Shown here piece after piece: positions 1 through 10,600 of a DNA stretch of 64,000 nt. This stretch comes from Cladopsammia gracilis (lineage: Eukaryota; Cnidaria; Anthozoa; Scleractinia; Dendrophylliidae). The stretch lies in NCBI GenBank assembly GCA_022457155.1, contig JAJGOT010000017.1, positions 2,330,501-2,394,500 on the forward strand, read 5' to 3'. The notes beneath the pieces are model-generated. The model had not been told where the DNA came from and searched no databases. It was given only the letters and a program-made list of their open reading frames with translations. The position numbers were made by a program, and so were the translations under genes. Within the stretch, counting starts at the first letter, position 1; the number at the start of each line of letters is the position of its first letter.

Positions 1-21
1 AGTTAGTTTAGACCAAAACCA

Positions 22-688
22 TTAAGGTGGCTCCATATTGTTCAGCCCTCTCGTCTTTTGCATTCCATTACAGTTAGCCCGATGGCGTGGCTAAAAATCT
101 TTTACTTGAAACCAGTAAATCTTTTATCAGTCAACAAAGTGGTATCCAAACGACGTCATCATTCGTTGCCATGACAACGTGAAAAGAGGTCAAAAATACG
201 CTATTTTGGACCATTTGAGGCTAATAACTTATAAACTACACGGTAAAAGTTTTTGTTTTCGATATATTTTTGTTTAATTGGCAAGAGAAACATTTTAACA
301 ATTTTTTAAAAAATTCTGTACATAGAGTTCAGAGCTACCTTAAATTTATGTAAAAATGACATATCTCTGAATCCTATGTACAGATTTTTTTCAAAATTGG
401 CACAAATGTTTGTTATGTTTATAAGACGAAAATATATAAAAATCAAAAAATTTCACCGTGCAGTTTTGAAGTTATTAGCCTCAAAAGGTTGAAAATGGGG
501 TCGTTTTGGCCTCTTTTTACGTTGCCATGGTAACAAATTTTGATGTCGTAGCCACCTAAATTTGTTCATTGGTTAAGTGTTTACAAACTTGTACTAAACG
601 TTTTCTCTTAACTTTACTGGTGTAGCTGTGATTGAATATCATAGATGTATCATGATGGGAATGTTTAAAATATTAGGAGCCACCTTAA
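22..688. mobile_element. piggyBac-like MITE with TTAA ends
   Basis: Perfect 13-bp terminal inverted repeats, TTAAGGTGGCTCC at 22-34 and its complement at 676-688, start and end with TTAA, the target site used by piggyBac-type transposases. The interior is a long imperfect palindrome: the GAGGCTAATAACTT block at about 218 pairs with AAGTTATTAGCCTC at about 470. The paralogous site in copy B (about 2903) reads CCATTTAGGGAGAATG without the insert, so the empty site is visible. No transposase is encoded, so this is a non-autonomous element. Confidence 0.85.
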
Positions 689-1377
689 GGTAGAATGTGA
701 GCAATAAATCTATACTGCTGAAAAAAATATTTGTTCCACCAATCAACCATGTTTTCCATAAAAAAGGAAAAGCACGCATATATCCATCTTATGTTCGCAG
801 AAATAATCGAAACTAATTCAAAAGGCTTATTTTGATATGTTAAAATTCTTACTTAGCTTCAAGACTTAAGGGCATAAAACAAAAGAAAACACATTGAGGT
901 TCAGAGATGAATCACTAATTTATTTTGTTTCATTGCCCTTAGCCTCGGAGTCAAATAAGAATTTTAAGATATCGAGATTGGACTATTTACCAAAGAATCT
1001 TATTGTATGTTGTTGAAGACCAAAATATCGTATGCAGTGTTTCCAGAGTGCAAATTGTTTGCCATTTGCAGTACTGACGTTTCGTAAAGCAATTTGATAT
1101 CATCGCCTTTTTCGAAACATCCACTGACCCCAAGTTCTTCACCGGCAATTACATGCAAGCTTTGCGTTTTCTTTGCATCAATTTAGATAGAATAGGACTC
1201 CAATACAAAATGTGTTATTGAATTTTAACAGATGGGGTGCCGTCATTAGCATAAAAGTATTGTCAAACATCTGGTTTACTTTAAGCCTTTATAATGTCCA
1301 CCGCATTCGCGCGAGCTAAAATTGCCAAAGAAATTTTCCAAAAGCTACAGAAAAACCAAAACCCCCCGCACATCATC

Positions 1378-1872
1378 ATGAACAACTCGACGGCTTCGTT
1401 GGGTCGCCAAGAAGACAGTATGCTAGTCCCATATGCATTTAAAGTAGTATTTTCTGCAGCAACTTCCACTGTCGTGTCAGTATCTGTAATCGGCAATATT
1501 CTTGTGATATTCTCATTTCTAATAACACAGAATCTCCGGAGAAGCACTAACTACTACATCACTAGCATGGCAGCCTCCGATCTTCTTTATGTTGCAACAG
1601 GGGACAATGGTTACACCCTGGTCGATCCAGTTTTGAAAATCGCCTGGATTGGCTCAACAGTACAAATCTGGCCTGCCCGTTTATTCAACACTGTTGAAGA
1701 CAGCTCTTCTCGACCAGCTGGAGGTTGTTTTTTCCATACCGTTGCCAGCAGCGGTCTCCAGAGAGTACAGTCGTCAGAAAAAGAACCCAATGGGACTTGT
1801 CAGTGCCTTGGTAACACCCTGGTGGATCCAGTTGTGAATATCGTTTGGACTGATCCAACAGTTCAAATCTAG
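1378..1872 (+). pseudogene. Deletion-truncated class A GPCR pseudogene
   Basis: The ATG at 1378 opens a reading frame nearly identical to the intact receptor at 4129 through the N-terminus, TM1 (IGNILVIFSF) and the start of TM2 (MAASDLLY), about 72 residues. At about 1598 the match jumps: the following DNA, beginning GGGGACAATGGTTACA, matches the 3' flank of the intact gene at about 5190. About 840 bp covering TM2-TM7 and the stop codon are therefore missing, and the frame reads on into former 3'-flank sequence to a stop at 1870. A functional receptor cannot be made. The upstream ATG at 1294 is in frame, but the region before 1378 is not conserved as protein between the copies. The 250-bp upstream region is retained, so transcription remains possible. 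Confidence 0.85.
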
Positions 1873-2754
1873 CTTGCCAGTCTCTTTGCAACACGTGTCG
1901 AATACAGCTCTCCACGGCCAGTTGGAGGGTGTTCGTCTCCATGACCTTGCCGACAGCGTGTCTCCTGAAATCACGGTCGTCAAAAGACAAGGACCTTCTA
2001 GAAGGTCAGAGTTGGCATTTTTCTGTCTCAAAGCACAATTATAAAGCCCCAGTGGTCGTTTCCGTTTTGAACATCGTCAGGATTGACACCGCAGTCCAAA
2101 TCAAGCTTGCCAGTCTCTGTGACACGTATTGTATACAGAGTGTGTTCTTTTCCGTGCCCTTGTCGACAGCGCATCTCCAGGTATCACAATCGTCATTAAA
2201 ATATCTTTAGCAGACTTCTCAGTTCCTCCAACATTAAAGTCCATTTTCATTCGAATTAACCAGCTTAATACAGTAACCCCGTTAGTACGAAAAATTTCTT
2301 TGGTGTGGATGGGGTCACTATTGACAAGATTAAACTTATTAACATTTCAGCTATAACTGAGTATTGAAATAGCTTCATCAAAAGACAAGTGTGCCTAGTT
2401 TGCCATTGGTCGCCACCTGAGAGATACCCATGAAAACATTGACTTACTCAATGAGAGCCAGTTTAGAATGTTAAAAAATGTAGCACGAAATGGGATTGTC
2501 TTGTCTATGAAATGTTGTACATAAGAACAATAAGACCCAATTTAAACACCCAGAGCGACTCCATTAGGGCCAAACTCTTTGTTTGACTTTCAATGCTTTT
2601 TAATTTATTCATCTTTTTACTAAATATATTCGATTTCATTATTTTATTCTCTAACTTGATAATGACGTTCTGGAAACGTCGAAACGTCGTGTTATGTTTC
2701 GTAATATTTTATCGCAGATTTTTATTGTCAAATGTTTTACCGAATCTTTACTTA

Positions 2755-3375
2755 TTCAAAAGACTAGTACATGTATAAGTAAACTCAAATTAAAGAACGA
2801 AGCGCAGACTTGTAAAGTGCACTTTCACTGATGTGATATATTTGTTATTGGTATTGACATTTGTTTGAACAAATTTAAAGCATAAAAGTTAGTTTAGACC
2901 CAAACCATTTAGGGAGAATGAAAACAATAAAATTTTACTGCTAAAAAAATTGGTTCCACCAATCAAAAATTGGCTCCACCAATCAACCAAGGTTTCCATA
3001 AAAAAAAAAGGAGAAGCACGCAAAAATTCCTACGCAAGTCACGAGCTGCTTTTGTCGAAAACTAACAGTCGGGAAAAAGCTATTGCTTCTCGCTTGCGCA
3101 CAAGGGGAATTACCACATGTCCTCGGAAATTACCAACTTTAGAACGGACACTCCATTAACACGGATGTTTTCCATCTCGTCCAGATGTCATTGTTAACAA
3201 GGTTCCACTTACTACCATTTTAGCTAGGGCGTAGCATTTAGATAGCTTTATGAAAAGACTAGTATGACAAAAACCTAAACGAATGAAGCACTGACGTGTA
3301 AACTGCACTTTCAATGATGTGATGTGTTTATTTTATTGGTATTGACACTCATTTGGGAAAATGTAAAGTTAGTTT
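2755..3375 (+). repeat. Receptor-less copy B of the tandem segment
   Basis: The piece AAAAGACTAGTA through ATGTAAAGTTAGTTT occurs at about 2757-2900 and again at about 3255-3375, each time followed by the CCAATCAAC block. Copy B has 5' and 3' flank sequence but no receptor reading frame between them. It also has a local doubling of TTGGNTCCACCAATCAA at about 2949-2985. No gene is visible here. Confidence 0.6.
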
Positions 3376-4040
3376 CGACCAAAATCTGAAATGTGGACAA
3401 TAAAATATTGCTGCTGAAAGAAAACGTGGTTCAACCAATCAACTACGATTTCCATAAAAATGGAAAAGCACGCCAAAAAAAAAAAAAAACACTTCCATCC
3501 TATGTTTCGTTAACATATCAAACACTCAAAAGAGTGTTTCATCTTGAAAACAAGCCGCCGCCGAGTTTCTGTTAACCGACTTCGTGATGTCTGGATACCT
3601 GATGAAACACTCTTTCCAGTGTTTGATATAGCTGCTCAAACTGATCATGAACACGGAGAAAACGAAAAAATCGTCAAAATGTAAGCTAATAAAGATCGGG
3701 TTTGCAAACAACAAACTTTCATCTTAGGTTTGCAGAAATTATCAAAATATATTCTATTTACCAAAGAATCTAATTGTAAGTTGCTGAAGACCAAACAATC
3801 GTGTGGGGTGCTTTCCGAGTGTAAATTGTTTGCTATTTGCAATATTGTCGTTTCTTAAAGCAATTTTTTTATCCATTGATCCATAGTTCTTCACCTTCAA
3901 TTACATACAAGCTTTGTGTTTTCTTTGCATGAACTAAGATAGAAAACGACTCCAACACAACCTGCGTTATTGCATTTCAACAGATGGTCTACCGCTATTG
4001 GCTCAAAAGTACTGTCAAACGTCTGGTTTGCTTTAAGCCT

Positions 4041-4046
4041 TTATAA
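4041..4046 (+). promoter_or_regulatory. Possible TATA box of the GPCR gene
   Basis: TTATAA sits 88 bp before the receptor ATG, in the context AAGCCTTTATAATGT. The same string occurs 89 bp before the pseudogene ATG (1289-1294). Conservation in both duplicates fits a core promoter, but duplication alone would also preserve it, so this is weak evidence. Confidence 0.3.
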
Positions 4047-4128
4047 TGTACACCGCTTTTGTGTGAGCTATAAACGCCAAAGATATTCTACAAAAACTAC
4101 AGAAAAATCAAAACTCAACCACATCATC

Positions 4129-5151
4129 ATGAACAACTCGACGGCTTCATTGGATTGCCATGAAGACAGTATGCTAGCCCCATATGCATTAAAAGTAGTA
4201 TTTTCAGTGGCAGCTTCCACTGTCGTGTTGGTATCTGTAATCGGCAATTTTCTTGTGATATTCTCATTTCAAATGGCACAGAATCTCCGGAAAAGCACTA
4301 ACTACTACATCACTAGCATGGCAGCCTCCGATCTTCTTTATGCTGCAATTTCTTGGGTGGAATACGCAAGTAGCAGACTGTATCTTCTCGGCGGTTCCGT
4401 TTCTTCGTTCCAATGCAAACTCGGACTGTACTTAACATCTGTTTCATATGTAGTTTCTATTAAAAGCCTTGTACTGATTTCTGTAGACAGATTCATTGCT
4501 ACTGTGTTTCCTATGAAGGCAACCATACTAACAGGAAGGGTTCGAGCGGTTTTTATCACGCTATCCTGGATTATACCAATGGGAAGCCTGGTCCCATATT
4601 TGTACTTTACCAGAAGAGTACAAGAAAGTGATGGACTGCCATACCTTTGTATTACTGTCTCGATAACTACTGTCTCCACGATACTGGGATTTGTGTTGTT
4701 TTACTTAATACCTCTTCTTGTCATCATCATTCTCAATACATGGATCATGAAATCCTTAGCGAAAACAAATCCTGTGATCCAAGGAAATGTCGACAGAAGC
4801 ACAACGAGACGTAAACAGAATCAAAGAATAATGAAAGTCTTAATTTCGATCATGAGTTTCTTTTTTATTTGCTGGACGCTGCACTATGTCTCTTTTTTCC
4901 TGACCTTCTTTTTCCAAAATGTCTTAAGAAGGTATATACAAGAAATTATTGTTATAACCTGTTATTACATTCTGCCATTTGTCAGTACTGCGTTCAATCC
5001 TGTTATTCTTTTTACATTCAGCACAAACTACCGGCAAGCGTTGAGGAACAGTGTTCGACTTGCTGTTGACAAGTGTTGTTCATGTTTTAATAAGCATGAA
5101 CAAGCGGCGCGTGAAGAAAACCTTGAGCTACCAGAAGTACATGTACAGTGA
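4129..5151 (+). CDS. Class A (rhodopsin-like) orphan GPCR, single exon
   Basis: The 340-residue seven-transmembrane receptor would act at the plasma membrane. The ATG at 4129 is chosen because homology with the duplicate starts there; the open frame extends to 3970, but that part is not conserved as protein. Visible landmarks are N-glycosylation site NNST at the N-terminus, TM1 GN with N40 (1.50), TM2 ASDLL with D68 (2.50), TM3 Cys C96, a DRF variant of DRY at 120-122, TM4 W147, second-loop C174, TM5 P195, TM6 ICWTLHY at 247-253, and NPVIL at 290-294 in TM7. A CCSC cluster at 316-319 may be palmitoylated. TM6 lacks the usual proline of CWxP. The ligand cannot be inferred. Cnidarian genomes hold large lineage-specific families of such intronless receptors. 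Confidence 0.9.
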   Translation: MNNSTASLDCHEDSMLAPYALKVVFSVAASTVVLVSVIGNFLVIFSFQMAQNLRKSTNYYITSMAASDLLYAAISWVEYASSRLYLLGGSVSSFQCKLGLYLTSVSYVVSIKSLVLISVDRFIATVFPMKATILTGRVRAVFITLSWIIPMGSLVPYLYFTRRVQESDGLPYLCITVSITTVSTILGFVLFYLIPLLVIIILNTWIMKSLAKTNPVIQGNVDRSTTRRKQNQRIMKVLISIMSFFFICWTLHYVSFFLTFFFQNVLRRYIQEIIVITCYYILPFVSTAFNPVILFTFSTNYRQALRNSVRLAVDKCCSCFNKHEQAAREENLELPEVHVQ

Positions 5152-6600
5152 CTTATTAGAAGGCCTAGAGTAGATATCTTTCTGTCTTAGGGGAGAATGG
5201 TTACAATCTTGGTTACAATCTTGGATTGACTTAGCAGTACAAAACTGCCTTGCCAGTTCCTACAACACCGTGGAATTCAGCTCGTCTTAGTCAGTTGGAG
5301 GGCGTTATTATCCATGCCCATGCCAACAGCGGTCTCCATATAGCACAGTTGTAAGCAAAAGAACCGTAGGGGACTTCTCAGTGCCTTGGTAACACTGGTG
5401 GATTGATTCAGCAGTCCAATCAAGTAGCTTGCCAGTCTTTGCAACATGTGTCGAATACACTTCTTCTTGGCCAGTTGGAGGGTGTTCTTCTCCATGCCCT
5501 TGCCAACAGTGTGTATTCAGAGATCACGGTCGTCAGAAAACAAGGACCTACTAGAAGGCCCAGAGTAGGCATTCTTCTGTCTCAAAGCACAATTGTAAAG
5601 CCCCAGTGGTCGTTCTCGTTTTGAATATCGTCTGGATTGACCCAGCAGTCCAAATCTTGTTTGCCAGTCTATGAAATATATTTTGAATACAGCTCTACTC
5701 ACACCGTTGGGGTGTGTTCTTCTCTATGCCCTTGCCGACAGCGCATCTCCAGATATCACAGTCATCATTAAAATATCCTCAGCAGATTTCTCAGTTCCAT
5801 TCAGAATTGAAGACCATTTTCTCTAAAATCAGCCAGCTTAATACAGTAACTGCGTTAGTACGAATGTGCCGATGGGGTCACTATTGACAAGGTTCTACTT
5901 ATTAGCAGTTCAGTTTGAAGGTAGTATTAAGATAGCTTCAACAAAAGACAAGTATAAGAGAACACTGTCGTGAATATCTTAGCAGCCAAATTTGGCAACC
6001 CCACTTGTTAAACATAAGTCGGAGAGCTGGAAGGAAGGTTGAGACACCAGTCCATGTTTCCTTGTCGGCTTTTTCGGCCGTATATATTTTGTACTTTTCG
6101 AATTTGCGGCCGCCTGTACTGTTGTAAATTTGTTCCAAAAGATAGCCGGCGAAAGTGACTGGAACTTCAGAAACATGCAAATGCAATGGCGGCCGTGCAA
6201 ATGCGAAAACGTACGTCCGAAAAAAAAAAAAAAGGTTTTTCCCTTGATCGGATTGAAAAACGGTTTGGATAGGTTACTAAATTACATAATTTTATTATTT
6301 TCTTTCAATGAATGCATAAAAAATGAATTTTAAAAAATTGTTCGAGCTGAACTGTAAGGTGGATGTGAACAAAAAAATTTCGCTGCTGAATAAACTTTGT
6401 TTAACCAATCAGCAACGTGAAAGACGAAATTAATTACAGAAGTAATGAACCATCGCAATGCAAGTAAATTACATTGTAAATTCCTTATGACAATCTCCGT
6501 ATTATAAATTGTTATTACTGAACAGCACATCTTCTGGATTATTCGCTTCAGTGGAAAAAGACGTCTTGACTATCATGGAGGAATTGCTAATTCACTGTAT
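5152..6600. other. Duplicated 3' flank, then sequence without clear features
   Basis: 5190-5930 is the 3' flank shared with the pseudogene copy, itself made of repeated short blocks such as CTTGCCAGTC and TTGGCCAGTTGGAGGG. It holds only short frames. From 5960 to 6600 I see no gene, apart from a fragment of the tandem-unit 5' block near 6355-6425 and an A-run at about 6220. Confidence 0.5.
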
Positions 6601-6607
6601 TAAGGCT

Positions 6608-6951
6608 GAATTGCACGTACCGATTTACAGTGTATCTGCCTGATTTGTGAACGGCGATACGATGCACCCACGACTCCAATTCGACAAGTCGGCCCGATTG
6701 AGAAAAAATAATATGTGGCGACGACACACATTTTCTGGCGTCGGGCCCAATTTTAGTATGAAAAAGGTGGACGTGGAAAACAAACGTGATCGAAAAATAA
6801 GATCTTTGCAGGAAAACCAGATTTTTCTTTTTCGAGGGAATATATCCCTGCCTTCATGTATACTGTACATCAAGAGTGACCCAGACAACGACTTCCCGAT
6901 TTATCGCGCCTGACAAATCGGGCCCATAAATGGGTACGTGTAAATTAGCCT
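6608..6951. repeat. Possible degraded inverted-repeat element
   Basis: Imperfect inverted ends carry an ACGTACC core at about 6614 against GGTACGT at about 6934, and GATTTGT at about 6642 against ACAAATC at about 6914. The interior contains frames without recognised homology. I see nothing else between here and 7270. A short GC hairpin, CTGCCCGC with GCGGGCAG, lies at about 7215-7251. Confidence 0.3.
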
Positions 6952-7273
6952 GTAGTCCTGATACTGCCAATACTCTCTCCATAATGCAGAACTACATTTG
7001 TAAGTGTCTGTAGTCAGACATTTCAGTGTTGAAAAGGCGGCGAATTTCATAAAAAATCACTGAGACCCAATGAACTACTTTCAATAAAATGTCTGTACAT
7101 AAATAAATACATAAACAATTATTTTATTTATTTAACTATTTTATTCATTTTCTCTTAATTCTAAACTTTCTAATTGTAAAAGTTATAACTTTCTCCGTGT
7201 ACTTTTCTTTGATCTGCCCGCCTAGAATAGCCTTTGCTAGACGCGGGCAGCTAGAATGTAACTGTTTTTTTTT

Positions 7274-7399
7274 TTAATAAAGTCTTTTTGTTGTTTTGTT
7301 ATTTTCGTTGTTGACTGTAGTGACTTTGACTATTAATTCTGGTTGTGCAGTCAGAATTGAAGGTTCTTTGGTAACATCTACAAGTATTGAGCCTTCTTT
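7274..7399 (-). CDS. Candidate alternative last exon of the USP19-like gene
   Basis: On the minus strand an acceptor-like GGTTAATTAG is followed by 41 open codons and a TAA. Part of the peptide (QPELIVKVTTVNNENN) loosely resembles the vertebrate USP19 segment that follows the MYND finger. The previous mapped exon ends in phase 2, whereas this one would need phase 0, so a micro-exon near 7468-7480 (ending GGGCAG before GTAAGG) would have to lie between them, with introns of only about 55-70 bp. This is weak and may be chance. Confidence 0.15.
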   Translation of the reverse strand, partial: KEGSILVDVTKEPSILTAQPELIVKVTTVNNENNKTTKRLY

Positions 7400-7521
7400 C
7401 TAATTAACCGCCTGAACATAACACTTTTTAGATAATAATAATAATAATAATAAATCTCCTTACCTGCCCACTAACACTAACTAAATAAAATGTAAAGAGA
7501 AGATGGAAATGAATCACTCAC

Positions 7522-7637
7522 TGGTTGCAGTATCCTATTCCCCAGCACTGTGTGCATCTCCGCAGGACTACACCAGGTCCTGGGAGGCTGTAACAGCTTG
7601 CACAGTGAGAAGGTGCTAGACGAGGACACACTGTTCT
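7522..7637 (-). CDS. USP19: USP19-like exon 14: MYND zinc finger
   Basis: The exon is bounded by CTGCAG (acceptor) and CA|GTGAGT (donor), phases 0 and 2. It encodes HCASCY, then [14 protein letters not shown], the first part of a C2C2-type MYND finger, as inserted in the USP19 catalytic domain. The expected next piece with CQxxHW was searched for on the minus strand down to about 6300 and not found. Confidence 0.8.
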
Positions 7638-10600
7638 CTGCAGGGATTAAGCAACAATAACAATTGTCAAGTGGCCACTAATGTCTGTGTTAATTCACCA
7701 AGTTTCTCAACTCATTATGACCAATAATGATGAGGAAAATTATCGACGAGTACATCCTATTGTGGGTACTAGTGGAGGTTAGCTAGTCCCCTGTGATAAG
7801 AGTGTAGTTGCACACGTAAGCTATTTTAACAGATTTTTTAACCCAGATTTTAGTACTTAGCTATTCCCCTCCCAGCATCATAATTATGTTGGTTGAGTTT
7901 GTTATTGGCTCCTGTCCTTGCTCCACGGGTTTGTTCTCCAAGTCCTCTGGTTTTTCCTCCCACCTCAAAAACCAACATGTCCAAATCCCAGTTTGATCTA
8001 GACCACGAGGGACAAAGGTTTGTCAGTTTTAAGTGTTACCCTAATTAAGCAAACTCAATTAACTTGATTCACTTGGTCTATTTGTCACCTAATTTTCATT
8101 TCTTTTACTTTTGTTTTCCTAATTTGTCATTTCCAGAGGGTATGGGTCACATGACCTCTTACTGCAAGTCACCGAGAGAGAGAATCAACACACCTGTATG
8201 ATTGGCACTTCATACACTTCTTCGCCTGCCTCTTCTTTACTGAGCACTTCATACCTGCATTTAAACAGAAGTTCGCTAGGTTTTTTATTTCAAAAAGGAA
8301 ACTGCATGGTGCAACCTGGCACAACTCATCTGATCAGCTGGTTTGAAAGGTTTGGAAGAACAGGGGTGAAATGATTTGCCTCTGCAACTTTCCCTAGTTT
8401 AATACATGTACAAGCCACTTTACAAAACAAAATTTCTCTAAGGTGTGCAAATGGGTCCTGGATTTTGGTACTTGTTACTAGTTGTTTCATTCCTGGAAAA
8501 GTAATTGAAGTGAGTTGCAACACTGTTGAATTGCCTTTTTACCGGTATATGAAACACATGATTAATTAGGTGGCAAGCTTCAGTTCCACCAAATCGCATG
8601 GTTTGATGAAATTTGCCTGTTTCAATGGTAGGTAATGGTCCTACAGGTATGTGACAATGGCTGCACAAAGGATGGCTGCTAATGATGATGATGATGACAA
8701 TAATGGTGATGACAACGACGACAATGATGATGCTGATGACAATGATGGTGATGATGATGATGATCATCATCATCACCATCATCATCATACTCAACTTGTA
8801 ATACTTACACAACAATGGTGTCTGTTGAAATCACCGAAGACAAACTGCATCCACGGTCAAACATGCGATGGAATTTGCTACGGAATATTTCATATACCCT
8901 CATCTAAAGACAGAAAGACAGCATGACTAAACTTAAATAGTTTAAAGAAAAATTATCAAATGAATGTAAAAATATTTGTAACAAGGAAGAATTGATATCA
9001 ATAACTCATATTGACCATGTTTATCACAATGTCAGTTAGATTATTGTTTGAGTTTATAACAATAATATATTCAAAACTGTGTTACATGTACAAGTTTTTG
9101 CAGCAACCTTGCTTTTTTATTACTCTTCCTAGACAAGCCTTTAATTTACACTCAGTAACCCTTCTGATTGAGCAGGCACTACAACTTGTACAGGTGTACA
9201 TGTGTACAGTGTAATCTAAATAATTACAGAGATCTGTGTTGTTCGATCACTGGCAAACTTCACCTCAAGTATAAGTAAAGTACATCGCTTACATTATTAT
9301 TACTATAATTACTTTTACATACATGTAGTAATTACTACATGTATTTACATTTAATTCCTCGTTTAAATATTATATATGTGTGTGTGTACTGCATGAATGT
9401 AACTACACCCTATAAAACTGGTCAGTAGGAATTAACAACATACATTTGCTGGTTCAATTGCAGTGATTCTCTCCACGGCAGCTGTGAGTTGTTCAACATG
9501 TGCATCTTGAGTTAATTTCACCACAATCTAAGAAGGTACAAAAGGATCAAAACTGTCCATCCAATACCATAAAATTTGAGACATTTCGCACAGTCTTGAA
9601 ATAATTCAGCCTGTTAACCCTTTACAGTGTTTGTGATCTTCATAGGAACTTATAAAATCAAGTTGATTTTAATACCTTTTAAGCTTCTTGAACCCTTTCA
9701 TTCCTAGAGTTTTATTTATTATGAAGGTGCCATGTCATGGACATTGTAGTTCTACATGTACATGTAACTTTTGAGTCTGTTGATGAAATCCTATGGTGTG
9801 ACCATTCAAATGAAACCTCTTTGGCAGTACTTTTACATGGTACCATTAATTTTGTTCTAACTTTTGAGTCTGTGCACAAAATCCTATGGTGTGACCATTC
9901 AAATGAAACCTCTTCGGCAGTACTTTTACATGGTACCATTAATTTTGTTCTAACTTTTGAGTCTGTTGATGAAATCCTATGCAGGGTTCTCCCCAAATTT
10001 CAGCTCAGTAGGTAAGGGATTTTTGCTAAGCGGTAAACGAAAACTGTTTGCCCGAGGCACACTTTCCTAGGGGGGTCAGGGGGGTCAGGGGGGCATGCTC
10101 CCCGGAAAATTTTTAAGAGCTAGGTTCTCTAAAACCCCATTACCTGCATTTTGAGACCTATTTTATGCTAATCAACTTGATGTGCAACTTTCAGCCTTCA
10201 GAGGTTGAACAACTTACGACAATTTAAACAACAATTATTTTCATTTTCAATAATTTTATTCTGAGCTCAAATACGTAGCCTAAGAAAAATCATGTGAAAT
10301 AAGAGCGGCAATTTCCAGTGATACCTTTGCTGTGGCTTACATGAAAATAGAATTAAAAGTCAGTGGTCTCATTTCGTTTCTGCGTGGAAGTCGCTGCAAA
10401 CCTGTTTACATTTTCAGTGTCTTGAATTCTAAACATCCGTGTTCTTGGAGGCTTTTATTTTCAAGCATCCTGTCAAACAGTTCATTGGAACATATTTTCA
10501 ACACCTCATGACGAAGAAATTCACGAACGAAGACTGCTTTGCCGCTACGGTCAATTCAGTCACTAGCCAGAACTTTTCAGGAAATCAACAATTTTCTCCT

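Larger units (their letters stand above)
1..5960 (+). repeat. Tandem segmental duplication carrying a GPCR gene
   Basis: Three diverged copies of one segment follow each other in direct orientation. Each begins near AGTTAGTTT(A/C)GACC (positions 1, 2888 and 3365) followed by a block around TTCCACCAATCAAC. Copy A (about 1-2750) has a deleted receptor, copy B (about 2755-3250) has lost the receptor entirely, and copy C (about 3253-5960) has the intact receptor. The shared blocks include about 250 bp upstream of the receptor ATG (980-1377 against 3740-4128) and the 3' flank (1600-2360 against 5190-5930). A fourth fragment of the 5' block lies near 6355-6425. The alignment was made by eye; copies look roughly 80-90% alike in the best blocks. 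Confidence 0.8.

Noticed and set aside
8438..8926. Overlapping poly-Asp/His and poly-Ile/Val frames
   Set aside because: They arise from the GAT/ATC simple repeat inside a USP19-like intron.
9712..10015. Repetitive frames open on both strands
   Set aside because: The 93-bp minisatellite has a period divisible by three, so open frames are automatic.
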